Positions 11,001-22,700 of a stretch of DNA of 64,000 nucleotides are shown here, piece after piece. The notes beneath the pieces are model-generated. The model did no database searches, was not told the origin of the DNA, and saw nothing but the letters and a program-made list of their open reading frames with translations. The translations under genes were made by a program, and so were the position numbers. The DNA is taken from NCBI GenBank assembly GCA_905221605.1, contig CAJNDS010002125.1, positions 203,809-267,808 on the forward strand. Reading direction: 5' to 3'. Every line of letters begins with the position of its first letter. The stretch's first letter is position 1. The DNA comes from Symbiodinium natans (taxonomy: Eukaryota > Sar > Dinophyceae > Suessiales > Symbiodiniaceae).

Positions 11001-14000
11001 GCACCATGTACCTTGGAGGTTCATGGGTGTAGGGTTTAGGGTTTACTCGGCAGTGTCTCTGAGGGTTTAGGGTTGAGGGCTTAGGGTTTAGAAGAGGGCA
11101 GGAGGTTCATAGGTTTTGGGGTTCTAGGGTTTTGGGGTTTGGGTTATGGGCACTTTTTGTCCCTTTCCCAGCTATATTCAACACTGCTCTTTGAACTGAG
11201 TGCACGAATACGCCAAAGATGGAAAATCATCTGAACGCTTGCCTCCAGAAGCCGTGCGGTGCTTCCAACCTTCAACCCCCCACGAAGTAACACAACGATA
11301 ATGTCGCTAAACCCTGAATCCCCTTAAGCCCAAAACCCAAAACCCCCCAAAACCCAAAACCCCCCAAAACCCAAAACCCAGAACCCAGAACCCAAAACCC
11401 AAAACCCAAAACCCACAACCCACAACCCAAAACCCTAACCTCATTAGCCCGTCACTGGCATTCTTGCGGCTGAGCTGCCCCACAGCCCCCTGGCCAAGCC
11501 TTGGATGTGCCCCCCCCCCCCCCCCCCCCAAAATGGCCAGTTTCGAGTTGAGGGCTTCTTTTTGCCACCCGCCAAGCAGGCCAGTTGAGGGCTTTAGGGC
11601 TCAGGATTTAGGGTCGATGGCTTGCTAACAGTCCTTAATAGGGATTATAGTCCCCCCCCCCTCCCCCTATTATAATCCCCAGTCAGGACTGTTGGCTGTT
11701 AGTACTAGGTAGGGGGGACATCCTCGGTTGGACCTTCAGTGCCTCTGCAAAGATTCCAAAATATGATTCTCTGAGGGCAAATGTTAAGAGATGCCAAGGG
11801 CCTACCAAGTGGATTAGGGTCTGTAAGGTTGGGGGGCTACACCATAGCCTGTGAATGCGCAAAATTGCGCAAATATGTGCTGGGGGTTGTTGAGGGGGAT
11901 GGCGCGGCTGATAGCCTTCCCCAAATGCACTGCGCATCCTGAATCCGAAGTCCCAGATCCCAAACATCCCAAATTCCAGTAATTGCACAAACCTATAAAG
12001 CCCAAAGCCCCTTGCAAACCCACCTAAAGCCCTTTACCCAAGCCCAAATTTAATCGGCATAAATCAACTCACTCAACCACCCTTGACTCCCTAAACCCCA
12101 AAAAACGTTAATCCGGTTAAACCTCAATTCCCCAACCCCCCCCCCCCCCCCCGGCCCTAACTTGACCTCTCCAGGAAGCTGCTCCCCTCGCTCCTCAGCC
12201 ACACGCCGCGCCACGGAGATCGCGGCGAAGCGCCGAGGTTGCGTCACGACCTCTTTTGCCCAGGGTTGAGGGGTTAGGGTAATAGTAGGGGTGCTTAAAC
12301 GCCCTAAACCCCAAACCCCAAATTCCAAATAAGCCCATCCTGACGAGCTGCGAGAGCACACTCCGGAAGCCAAGCCCCCCAAAGCCCCAGAGTGCCAGCG
12401 TCCAATCCCCCTTCCCCCCTTAAGGTTTTGGGTTTGGGGTTAGGGTTTAGGGTTTAGGGTTTGGGGTGGTTTGGGGGCCCGTTTGACTGACTTAGGGTTT
12501 AGGGTTTAGGGTTTAGGGTTTAAGGTTTAGGGTTTAGGGTTTAGGGTTTAGGGTTTAGGGTTCAGGGTTCAGGGTTCAGGGTTTAGGGTTTAGGGTTTGG
12601 GGTTTAGGGTTTTTTTTCCCACCCATTTCGCAAGCGTTTACGGGGAAAACGTCAGAGACATACTAGAGCCCAAGTACAGAAAAGTTGGTTGCTTCGGGCT
12701 GGCCGCAGGATTGTTCATGTGATTGGACCCTGGAAGAATATTCATTAAGAGAACACACAAGCTCAGCCGCCAGATCCGTTTGCATGACAACTTTGAGAAG
12801 TTCGTAGGTGACAGCATCATCACCTGTGCTCTTCCCATTTTGGAAGGAAGCTAATTGTAGCTCAACCTCGTCCTTAGTGATGCTCCGGGGAGGAGGCGGG
12901 TTCGGGCGCCTGGTCTCGAGCATGCGCATGGGGAGGCCCGGCGGCATGAGGTCAAGAGGAGTGAACTTTGTGTCAAAGTGTTCCTTAAGTGCTGAAACCG
13001 CCCTCGCTGCACCTCCAAGCCGAGCCGAGAAGAGGCCATGAGTAACTTTTGTAGACTGCCTCTTCCGAAAGTAGGAGACTGCAACAAAATCCCCAGTAGC
13101 CGCCCGTTCCAACAGGTCCGTTCGCCATTGCTTCTTAGCCTCCGCTCTAGCCTTGATGACACGTCGACCAAGGTCCCAGCGATCATCTGGGTGCTGCGCA
13201 CCCCTTCTCTGAGCAATAAGAGCCTTGACATGGGGGGGTCAGCGTATCTGCAGGGTTTGGCCCTGTGAGAGCAAGCTAGAGACAGACTCTCAAGGTCCGA
13301 GGCGTCAAGGCCCCGGTGCTGCCTACCTAGGTCTGCGCAGTCGCAGCCACCTCCTGAGCCACATCAACTGCCCATTTTCCACAGAGAGAGGGCCGCCAGT
13401 CCTACGTTTCTTGCGTGAAGGCTGTTTGCGGAAGAAGAGAGCCATACACGCATGATGATCAGATCCCAAGATGTCCCCTGATCCTAGTACGACCTGTTGT
13501 TCAAGGTACAGAAGCAGCGGTTCCCTATACAAGATGTAGTCAATGCGGCTGGAAGCACCTCTAGAGTTTGACCAAGTCGGGGACTGAGGGGAAGTCAAGA
13601 AGAGGCCTGGACCGTGAGAGAGCATCTCAAGAAGCACTCCTCTGTCGTCCTGTCGCTGCGAGGAAACATGCACATGCTCATAATTCAGATCACATGCAAA
13701 ATAGACTGAGTCATGCACTCGAATATCACCTAACGCGTCTCTAAATTCATCATTTTGTCGAGCCCAAACTTGCGCGCAGTCAGCGCGCTGGGTATGGGGT
13801 AGGTGCAAGGTACCTACGAATTCTCGAATTCCACATATTGCAAGATCACCAACAGGCCCGTCGAGAGGACCTTAACAGAAAGTAGGTCTGAAATGCGACC
13901 TAAAGGAATTGCAATCGCCGACCCTCTAAAGCTGTCAGCCGGCTTTGCCCAGAAAACAGCATACATCGCCTGACCAATTCGGCATGCTTCCAGGATCCAC

Positions 14001-15878
14001 CCTAAGAGTACATGTTTGACTAGAGCGACGATCATGATGACTTGTCTTCCTTCTAGCATTCCAGCACTAGAACCCCAAAATGGCGCCGAGGCATCCTCCG
14101 CTTGGGCAGCACCGGTCCCGCCGGAAGGGGGTCGCGTAAGCCCCCCCCCCCCCCCCCGCGGGCTCCGCGGTGGCTCGGCATGGCTGCTCTGAGCACAGCC
14201 CCTCAACGCGGGCTACTCCGTTCGATGCGCAGCTTGCCAAGATTTCAGGTCCCTCACCTTAAACCAGAAATGAGAAGACCATCAGAAACCGCATTACCTG
14301 AAGCAGGAGCTTGTGAATGCTTGTGATCGTCGCATGCTTTCCTGAACCTACCTTGCTGGGTGGGTGACCTGTCATGTCGAGGCCGAAACTAGCCGTAGGA
14401 TGCTTGGCTCTTGCGGATACATCACGCTAATCCCGAATGCATGTTCATCTGGCTTGCACTGTCCAAATGCAGCATGGCAGCAGCGATCGGGTTCTTGTCG
14501 GTAGGATTACGAAATCGACGTCGGGTTTCGTATAATTCGGGTCCAAAGGAGTATGTTTGAGTCGAAGTTTCGGGCAAAGCAGAGCGAGAAGTGCTTAGTT
14601 AGGGCTTTGGGGTTGGTGCAGGGCATAAGTTTTGAGGCTCAATGCTAGGGTTTAGGGTTTAGGGTTCAGGGTTTAGGGTTTAGGGTGTAGGGTTTAGGGT
14701 TGGTAAGTTGGGGTTTAGGGGCTCTCTGGTTGAAATTTCAAGATACAATGTAATTTCCAAAAAACTCCCATTCTATATTATACTCTACTACATGATGAAG
14801 GGCCGGGGCATACTTCTAGGGCTAGGCGGGGTGTAGCATCAAGGGAAATGAATGCAATAGACTTTGCTGGCAAGTGGGGGAGGCGGCAGAAGATGGGAGC
14901 GGCTCTGAGCGTCTGTTGCCAAGCTGAATAGGGGGTACCCCTCTTATACCCCAAATATAAAAAGGACTCCCCCCACAAATAGTACCCTTATTTTTCGGAT
15001 GTTCCATATGGCAGGACATTCTCTAGGCCAAGCAGATGCCACTGAAATGAGAGGATGAGCTTGGGTGTCAGGCTCTGCTCTTGGGTTTACGGGTTTGGGA
15101 GTGTGGGGCCCAGAACCCTAGCCCCCAAACCCTAAACCTAAACTCTAAACCCTAAACCTGGTTGTTTCGCGCATAGCAATCGGCATCCTGAGCTGGCGAC
15201 GATGCGGGGAGGAGCCCCGCTTGCCGAATCCAGGATGTACCTGTAAACCACAAAAAACAGCAGGCGTAGAGCTGCAAACCTTTAGGAGGCTAAACGGGCC
15301 TAACCCGGTTCTCAAATCCCTAGCTCCAGACCCTAAACCCTAGACCTTTCGCTCTTTTAACCTCTAGCAAAAAACCCGGAGGGCCTTAAAGAGAACCCCA
15401 CAGAGCCCCAGCCCATCGTTGAGCCGAAGGTGCTGGCCGATCTGGGTTGTCTTGCCGCTACCCGTCTCGCCGTGGACCAAGACGACCTCAAGGGGTGTCT
15501 GGAGCTGCGGGCTTAAGTGCTTCGTTTTTCTACCACCCAACCTCGCTAGTGACTAGTGCTTTTAGCCTTTGGCTTTTTTTAAGGTTTGAGGGATTCAAGG
15601 GATTGAGAGTCTGAGGGAAGACGTATGATGCGGGCGTAGACCCCTGCAGCAGGGCAAGCCCGAATCTCCCTCTTCCATGCAGATAGCAACTCTCAAGTCG
15701 GGTTTAGGGTTAAGGTGCTAGGGAACACCCAACCTTCTCTCTCCATACACATTTGACATATATATATATATATAATCAAGAATAATCATAATCATAATAA
15801 TAATAATAATTGTATAATAATAGTAATAATAATAGTAGTAATAATAATAATAAACAGAATCACACTTTATCAAAAGAA

Positions 15879-15918
<40 letters not shown>

Positions 15919-16056
15919 CGGGCGTTTTTTGGGGGAAAGGGCTGTAGGGGCAGCGGGTTTATTCGCCCCCCCGGGCCTGCTGTCCAGACAGCAGCTTCTG
16001 GAGCTCCGCCTCCACTTTGAAGGCGGGCAGGGCCTCCCGAGCCTTCTTCATCTTCC
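5080..16056 (-). CDS. DEAH-box RNA helicase (motifs I to IV), at least 14 small exons
   Basis: Exons recognised by helicase motifs: 16056-15977 (REALPAFKVEAELQKLL), 15486-15434 (motif I, HGETGSGKTTQ), 15240-15201, 12250-12162 (motif Ia, TQPRRFAAISVARRVAEE), 11011-10956 (YMVRGDTK), 10507-10462 (TLGVLLRRL), 10008-9963 and 9784-9755 (motif II, split as LVLDE|VHERSLDMDF), 9500-9453, 9234-9196 (motif III, LLMSATMD), 8625-8582 (LKIPG), 7937 to about 7880 (RTFPVDEFYLED), 7170-7107, and 5123 to about 5080 (motif IV, SILVFMPGAGEI). Reading frame is kept across every junction except that after 7937. DExH helicases of this type (DHX57/DHX36 group) unwind or remodel RNA using ATP. Motifs V and VI and the HA2/OB C-terminal part were not found before the next gene starts at 4098, so the gene may be truncated or its last exons missed. 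Introns reach 2.95 kb (15200-12251). Confidence 0.88.
5250..7100. other. helicase intron-like stretch
   Basis: Lies between helicase exons at 7107 and 5123. It contains a pyrimidine-rich part (6590-6850, with CT and TTC runs), degenerate AGGG repeats, and an open minus-strand frame at 6572-6300 (AKIWPHQCVTTEALASRQVE) that may be a further exon. Nothing else is recognised. Confidence 0.4.
8441..8529. mobile_element. family A element in a helicase intron
   Basis: CCTTATCGTAACAGTCCTGAA ... GGACTGGTAGTCTAAGG, closing GGAGCATCCCA; left end shortened. Confidence 0.75.
9101..9157. mobile_element. family A, internally deleted, in a helicase intron
   Basis: GGGAGGTTCCCCCTTATACT joined to GGACTGTTGG and GGGGGAACATCCCA with the centre lost. 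Confidence 0.75.
11626..11720. mobile_element. family A element in a helicase intron
   Basis: CTAACAGTCCTTAATAGGG, a C-rich centre, then AGGACTGTTGGCTGTTAGTA and GGGGGACATCC. Confidence 0.78.
12488..12616. repeat. TTTAGGG array next to the truncated LINE
   Basis: About 17 units with a few TTCAGGG variants, ending in TTTTTTTTCCCACCC. Confidence 0.95.
12663..14206 (-). mobile_element. decayed non-LTR retrotransposon (LINE) fragment: endonuclease and start of RT region
   Basis: The 13808-13323 frame has AP-endonuclease motifs in order: FACDLNYEHV (the GDFN-type motif), SSRIDYILYRE, and GSDHHACMALF (SDH motif). The 14206-13814 frame looks like the preceding endonuclease part and joins it only through a frameshift near 13815. 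A third frame (about 13200-12663) carries the linker before the reverse transcriptase, with SITKDEVELQL...NGKSTGDDAVTYELLK, as in LINE ORF2. The RT catalytic core and the 3' end are missing; the sequence stops at a TTTAGGG array (12488-12616). It lies in the 2.95-kb helicase intron, in the same orientation as the gene. Loss of the 3' rather than the 5' part is unusual for target-primed insertion and suggests later rearrangement. Confidence 0.85.
15778..15922. repeat. AAT/ATA microsatellite followed by a run of about 38 G
   Basis: TAATAATAATAAT stretch (15790-15852) then one of the longest G homopolymers in the window (15881-15918). Confidence 0.95.
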
Positions 16057-16060
16057 TTGG

Positions 16061-16182
16061 TTTAGGGTTTAGGGTTTAGGGTTTAGGGTTTAGGGTTTAG
16101 GGTTTAGGGTTTAGGGTTTAGGGTTTAGGGTTTAGGGTTTAGGGTTTAGGGTTTAGGGTTTAGGGTTTAGGGTTTAGGGTTT
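16061..16182. repeat. TTTAGGG array, about 17 units
   Basis: Perfect 7-mers starting 5 nt above a helicase exon (16056). Confidence 0.97.
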
Positions 16183-16223
16183 TCAAGAGACCCCAACAAC
16201 CCTGAATTAAGGAAAGTTCCTGA

Positions 16224-16322
16224 CATCATCTACTGTTTGCTTAAGAACCCACAAAAAAACAAGGATCAGAATTCCTGTATGCCTCTTATGAGGAAGGATA
16301 TTTTTGCGGGTTCTTGAGCAAT
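16224..16322. mobile_element. family B inverted-repeat element
   Basis: TACTGTTTGCTTAAGAACCC at the left and GGGTTCTTGAGCAATTG at the right are inverted; centre has TTATGAGGAAGGATATTTTT. Confidence 0.82.
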
Positions 16323-16789
16323 TGTCCTCTAGGGCCCCAAAAGAACTCAAAACTTGGGATCCCAATAAAATCTAAGGCTGGGGGTTGTTGATTCCGCCGC
16401 GGGCGTACTATTGCAGTCCCTTTTGAAAGTGGAATCCTTCAAGCCAAGCTGAAGCATGACGAGTCGTCAATCTACCGGCCCCTCAATTAAGATACTCCCA
16501 TGCAAGGTGTGATGCTAGGGGGCCAGAAACCCCCAACCATGTCCTCCGATCACTGATCAGGGTTTCAACCTGATGTGCCTCAAACCCCAAACTCCCAAAT
16601 CCCACATATTCAGGCCTGAATTAAGCACTGTGGCGTAGTCCCGACGGCTTTAAAGGGTTCCGCTTGTAAACTCAGGGTTGGGGTACTAAGCCTCGTAAAC
16701 CCCAGAACCCTAAAGCCCCAGGGTTTCGGGGTTAGGGTCTACACACAAAAACCCTAAGTTTGAGGGTCTCTCAAAAATCTTCAAAAGCC

Positions 16790-19700
16790 GGGTGGCAAGC
16801 CCTGCGGCCCCTGCTGCCACTGCTGCACTTCCTGCGCCAGGAGCTTCTTGTCCGCCTTCCAGCCGAACCACATCCTCCAGGGAGGGCGACTGGGAGGTGA
16901 AATTCAGGGGGTTTAAAGGGAATAGCTCACTCAAGTTGTTTCAAAATCAACCCCAAACCCTGAACCCTGAACCCTGAACCCTGAACCCTGAACCCTAAAC
17001 CCTAAACCCTAAACCCTAAACCCCAAACCCTAAACCCCAAACCCCCCACAACTGGGGCACGCTGGGCTTCCCGAGTCGACTCCAGGTCCTACTCCTGGAG
17101 GGTTCACCAAGCTAACTCATTGAAAGTGAGGGCTATATTAGCAAGGCTATGTCACGGTTTAGGGTTTAGGGTTTAGGGTTTAGGGTTTAGGGTTTAGGGT
17201 TTAGGGTTTAGGGTTTAGGGTTTAGGGTTTAGGGTTTAGGGCTATATCCCATCATAGCTAGAGTTGCCATTCCTTACAAGAACCCCAGTGAAGCTCCAAG
17301 TAGGGCAGGGCCCAGGGTTTTGAGCGCGCGCCGCGTCCTGTCACTGCGCCTCTCTGGCACTGCTTCGACCATGGGCTCCGCGAAGGCATGACTGCCCAGG
17401 GCCTTTGCTTGGGTTTAGGGCTTAGGGTGTTTAGGGCTTAGGGCTTAGGGCTTAGGGTTTAGGGTTAAGAGTTTAGGGTTTAGGGGATTCAGGGGATTCA
17501 GGGGATTTAGGGGTTTTAGGGGGTTTAGGGGGTTTAGGGGGTTTAGGGGGTTTAGGGGGTTTAGGGGGTTTAGGGGGTTTAGGGGTTTAGGGGGTTTGGG
17601 GGGTTTAGGGGGTTTAGGGGGTTTAGGGGGTTTAGTGAGAATAGGGTTTTGGGGGGTAGTAAAGTAGAAACATATAGGGGCCATAAGGGAATACTTACAG
17701 CAATTATTCCGACCCTGTATTGGGTTTGAGAGCCCTCTTGATTATCAAAATTTGATGGCTTTAGAAGGATTATATAGGTTATGAAGGGTAACAAAACATG
17801 GAAAATGTTCAGACCTACCCCTGTTTAGATTCAGAAGACGGAAGGCTGAAGACATCAACCTGACATCATCGCCTTCATGGCCCGGGGAACTTGGGTTCTA
17901 AGCACAGTTGTATTTGGGTTACTGGTGCCCAGGAACCTCCAACCCCAAACCGTAAACCTCCTAAACCCTAAACATCCTGAACCTCCTGAACCTCCCAACC
18001 CGAAAACCCTAAACCTCCTAAACCTTAGACAACCGAACCCTTAAACCCTAACACCCCAAACCCAAAACCCCAAAACCCCCAAAACCCCCAAAACCCCAAA
18101 ACCCCAAAACCCCAAAGCCCCAAAACCCCAAAACCCCACAACCCCACAACCCCACAACCCCACAACCCCACAACCCCAAAACCCCAAAACCCCAAAACCC
18201 CAAAACCCCAAAACCCCAAAACCCCAAAACCCCCAAAACCCCAAAACCCCAAAACCCCAAAACCCCAAAACCCCAAAACCCCAAAAACCCCAAAACCCCA
18301 AAACCCCAAAAACCCCAAAAACCCCAAAACCCCAAAACCCCAAACCCCAAACCCTAAACCCTGAACCCTAAACCCCAAAACCCCAAAACCCCAAAACCCC
18401 AAAACCCCAAAACCCCAAAACCCCAAAACCCCAAAACCCTAAACCCTAAACCACAAAACCCTAAACCCCAAACCCTAACACCCTAAACCCCAAAACCCCA
18501 AAACCCTAAACCCTAAACCCAAAACCCAAAACCCTAAACCCTAAACCGCGAGGCCTCCTCGGAGGCGTCCGCCTCGGGTTCCTCCGCCTTAACCTCCTGG
18601 GACGGCTCGGCGTCGGCGCCACTTTGGGCCTCGGGGAGTTGGGGTTGTTTCGGGTTTAGGGTTTAGGGTTTAGGGTTTAGGGTTTAGGGTTTAGGGTTTA
18701 GGGTTTAGGGTTTAGGGTTTAGGGTTTAGGGTTTAGGGTTTAGGGTTTAGGGTTTAGGGTTTAGGGCTAGGTTTTAGGGTTTAGGGTTTCGGGGTTAGGG
18801 CTTAGGAGGCTTATAGGGTATCATTCCCTTAAATTGTCTTGAGGATCTGATTTTCTGATTCAAGGGTCATTCCTTCAAAGACGGAAGGTCATTGGAAAGA
18901 AGCCCTTCAGTCCCTTTCAAAACAACTCAGGCGGAAGCCTTCATGTAAACGCCGAAAATCCTCCCCTCCCCCCTCCCCCCCCCTCCTCCACCCCCTCCTC
19001 CCTCCCCCCTCCCTTCCCCCCTTCCCCCCTCCCTCCCCCCCCCACACACACACAAGAAAAGGAAGCCAAACCCCGAAAACCTTGTTCGAGGGCCTCCAAC
19101 TGCATTGCCCGCAAGGCGTTCCAGCGATTCTCGAGCTCACCCAACACAGCCTCTGACACGCCCTCCCCCGCCAGGAGCCTTGGTGAGACGGACTGCTTTC
19201 GGGGGGGGGGGGGTTCTTGCAGGCCCTAAACCAGTCCACTAGGGGTTCGGGGGTTTGGGGGTTTTGGGGGTGTGGGGGATGTGGGGGATGTGGGGGATGT
19301 GGGGATGTGGATTTTTTGTTGAGCCCTTTTGAGGTTAGGTGTAGGGTTTGGAGGGTCTGAGAATCTCATGTGTCCTGTGCTGAAATTCTATGTTTAGGCC
19401 CAAGCGCTGGGGCGAAAACGGAGTTCAGTGCCAAGAGCTTTCAAGGCAGCCATCCGCCCCAAAACGCTCGGGTAGACTTCCCAAGGCTCAGATGGCCAGG
19501 GTTTAGTTTTCAGGGAACTAGACAACCCTAAACCCTAAACCCTAAACCCTAAACCCCATGGTGCCTCTAAGCAAGCAAGAGAATTCTCGCTGCTGGAGCT
19601 CCTGAACTCCTGAACACTGTCAGACCCCTCAAAGCCCTTCTACATTGCTGTCAATAGACTAAAGCTGCCATATTCAGAAAGCCGTATACTGTTTACGATC

Positions 19701-22700
19701 TAGCAATCTTCTGGCAACTTCGTTTCAGGTCCGTAACAGCAACCAGCCGTTTCATCACCCGAAGAAGCCCAGAAACCGCATTGTAGTGAGGGCACCCTTT
19801 CTGGGGTTGGCGACTCTATGAGGGAAACTTGAACCAACAAAAAAGGGAAAAGGGTAGCACTGGGCTGCAAGCTTCAGGAAGATCCCTCAATGCACCTTAT
19901 GTAGTCCCTACATACCTAAGTAGCCCCTACATCACCCCTAAGGTCCCTTCTCGGGGTCCCTCCTTGACTTCCTTGACACCGACACCTCTTTTGCGAGGCG
20001 AAGGGGCTCCGCGGCTCCGGCAAACGCCTCCTGCGCCTCCTCCTCGGAGTACTCCTGGACATCCCAACCATCGCGCGCCGTGGCTTGGGGTCGCGCTTAC
20101 GCGAGCAGGTGCCGAATAACGATAAAGCCCTGTAAGCCCTGTAAACCCCATCAATCAATCCTGTAAACCCTACAAACCCGAAAAAACAAAAAACAACTTA
20201 AAACTTAAAACGACTTCAAGCTTGGGCCGGGGTCAGATTTGGTACCGTAAGTCAGCCCCTGTGGAAGCAGAGCCTCTTAAGAGGTAAAAAAACATGACCC
20301 ATTCTCATATCGTCCCCTATACACCTAAGCAGCCCGTAAAGAACCCCCGTAGAACCCCTAAGAACCCCTGACAACACCTTCAGCCCTGAACCCTAACTCC
20401 TAAACCCTAAGCCCTTAACCCTAAACCCCTTGAGCCTCGTTCTTGAGAAGCACCTCTACTGACGCCAGGAAGGCTTCCGCCGAGGCCTCGTCCTGGCAAT
20501 GCATGAGGACCGTTCGACTTCGCGGTCCCCTTTCTTGTAGAGAAAGTATACATGCAAGCAAACGAGTACAGAAAAAAAGGGATTTTGGGTCCATCTATCT
20601 ATCCTCTGCGTGTTTCGATGTACTGCAGCAATGCAATTACATATAGTAGGAATAGCTAACAAAACATGATTCTTACCTACAAATTGCTTAAGAACCCCCC
20701 CCCCCCTTAAAAAAAAAAAAAAAAAAAAAACAACAGCAACAAAAAACACATCCTTATAAGGGCTATATGGGGATGATCATTTTAAAACATTTTTCTGGGG
20801 ATCTCAGGCAAATAGTAGTTACGATTTGAAAAAAGCAGGCCTCCATCGCCACCTTCAGCGCCTCATGGAGCCACTGGAAGAGCCTCGCTGAGCACTGACA
20901 GGTAGCTTACCCGTAGTTTGCCCGAAAGGTTTAGGGTTTAGGGTTTAGGGTTTAGGGTTTAGGGTTTAGGGTTTAGGGTTTAGGGTTTAGGGTTTAGGGT
21001 TTAGGGTTTAGGGTTAGCCAGCAAAGGGCCCGAGGCAGCCTTATAGCTACCTCTCCAAGGAGCCCCTTAAATCCTCAGCCGGGCGGCTCTTCCTCCACCT
21101 GCTGGACCTTGGCCGCCTTGGTCTCCTTGGAGCCCTCCTGATCAACCCTAAACCCTAAATCCTAAACCCTAAACCCGAAACCCTAAACCCTAGCCCTAAA
21201 CCCTAAACCCTAAACCCTAAACCCTAAACCCTAAACCCTAAACCCTAAAGCGCACTGCCCCCCAGATACCTGTGGGGGCACACCCCACTGACACCACCTG
21301 AAACCGACACCCCACTACCGAGGCAAAAAGACAAAACACCCAGATGCTCCGGCACAGGACACGAAATTGATGCACCGAACCAACACAGTAATGGCTTTCG
21401 TTTGGGGGGGGGGGGGACAATGAACTCCTCCGCAGGATCCTGCACGCCTTGAGTCCGGCAGTGTGCCAGTAGCAGAGTTGCAGGGTCGCTCTACAGTTCT
21501 GGGGGGGCCCTTTCGGCGTCTCGCGTGGTGTCTCTTCCTGCAAAACGCATGTCTGGCCCCACGAAGAGAAGCCCCCCAGTTGCGGGGGTGCCTTGGGCTC
21601 GCGGCCCGTCCGCACTTCGAATTGCCCCCGGCCGGCGGCGAAGGCCTTCGGCCAGGGCTGTGATGACTTGGAGGGGTTCCCGGGCTTCTTTTCATCCTAC
21701 TGGGGTTTGCTATCCTTCCTACGTGTACCACTTATGCCGGGAGGCTGTGAGACGCACGCTTCCTACGTGTACCAATTATGCCAGGAGGCTGTGAGATCGC
21801 ATGGTTGGGGGGTGCCCAGTGTTTCCAGACCGTTTGCTGGAGGTACTGGCCGGACCGATCCCGGGTGAACACGGGCATCGGGTCAAGGGCAGTCTTAGCA
21901 CCCCGTAAACTCTAACAGCTCCATGCCCTAGACCCTGCTTGGAGGTTCATGGGTACATGTAAGTGGGGTTACAGAGAACCATAACTATAGCTACTCTGCT
22001 TATAAGCCTACTTGCAAGTACCCATGAGCTTCCAGGCAATCACCTACAAACCAAAGTCCGAAGCCGCCCAACGAGCTCCGGAAGCCTCGGGGATCTCATC
22101 TTCCGGGAGGTGCAGGCAAAGCCAAACCCGCAGCCGCTCCTGGGCGGAGTGCAGGAGTCCAGGTGTTTGGGAACCCTGAGCCCTAAACCCTAAACCCTAA
22201 ACCCTAAACCCTAAACCCTAAACCCTAAACCCCAAACCCCAAACCATCAACCTTAAACCCCACAGGTCGCTCTCGCTGCAGGGCTATACCCCAGCAAATC
22301 GGCCACTGAAAGCCCTAAACCCTTTTTGAACCCAGACTCAATCCTGTCCAGCTGGGAAGTCGGTCGCACTCCGTGCCGTGAACCCTAAACCCCAAACCCT
22401 ACTAGGTAACCCTATGTTGCATCAGAGATGCTCTGGGTCCAAAAAGGCCCCCCCTTTTGTTACCCCACCAAGGCTCAGCCAGTGACTCCCCAGTCGCACT
22501 CTCTTCCGGCTCCTTCTGGGGCCGTGGTGAGAACGAAGCCAGTTTGGGGTTTGTGGTTTAGGGAAGAGTTTAGGGTTTTGGGGTTTGGGGTTTCGGGTTT
22601 AGGTTTACGGATTAGGTTGAAGAAACCAGAATAAGAATATGAAAAACTTCTCACTATAGTCATAATGTACGTTGGACATCGTACATGGTTAACTCGTGAA

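Noticed and set aside
18025-18426. Long minus-strand open frames of GFWGFGVLGF type
   Set aside because: They are translations of the CCCCAAAA array and are open in all three frames.
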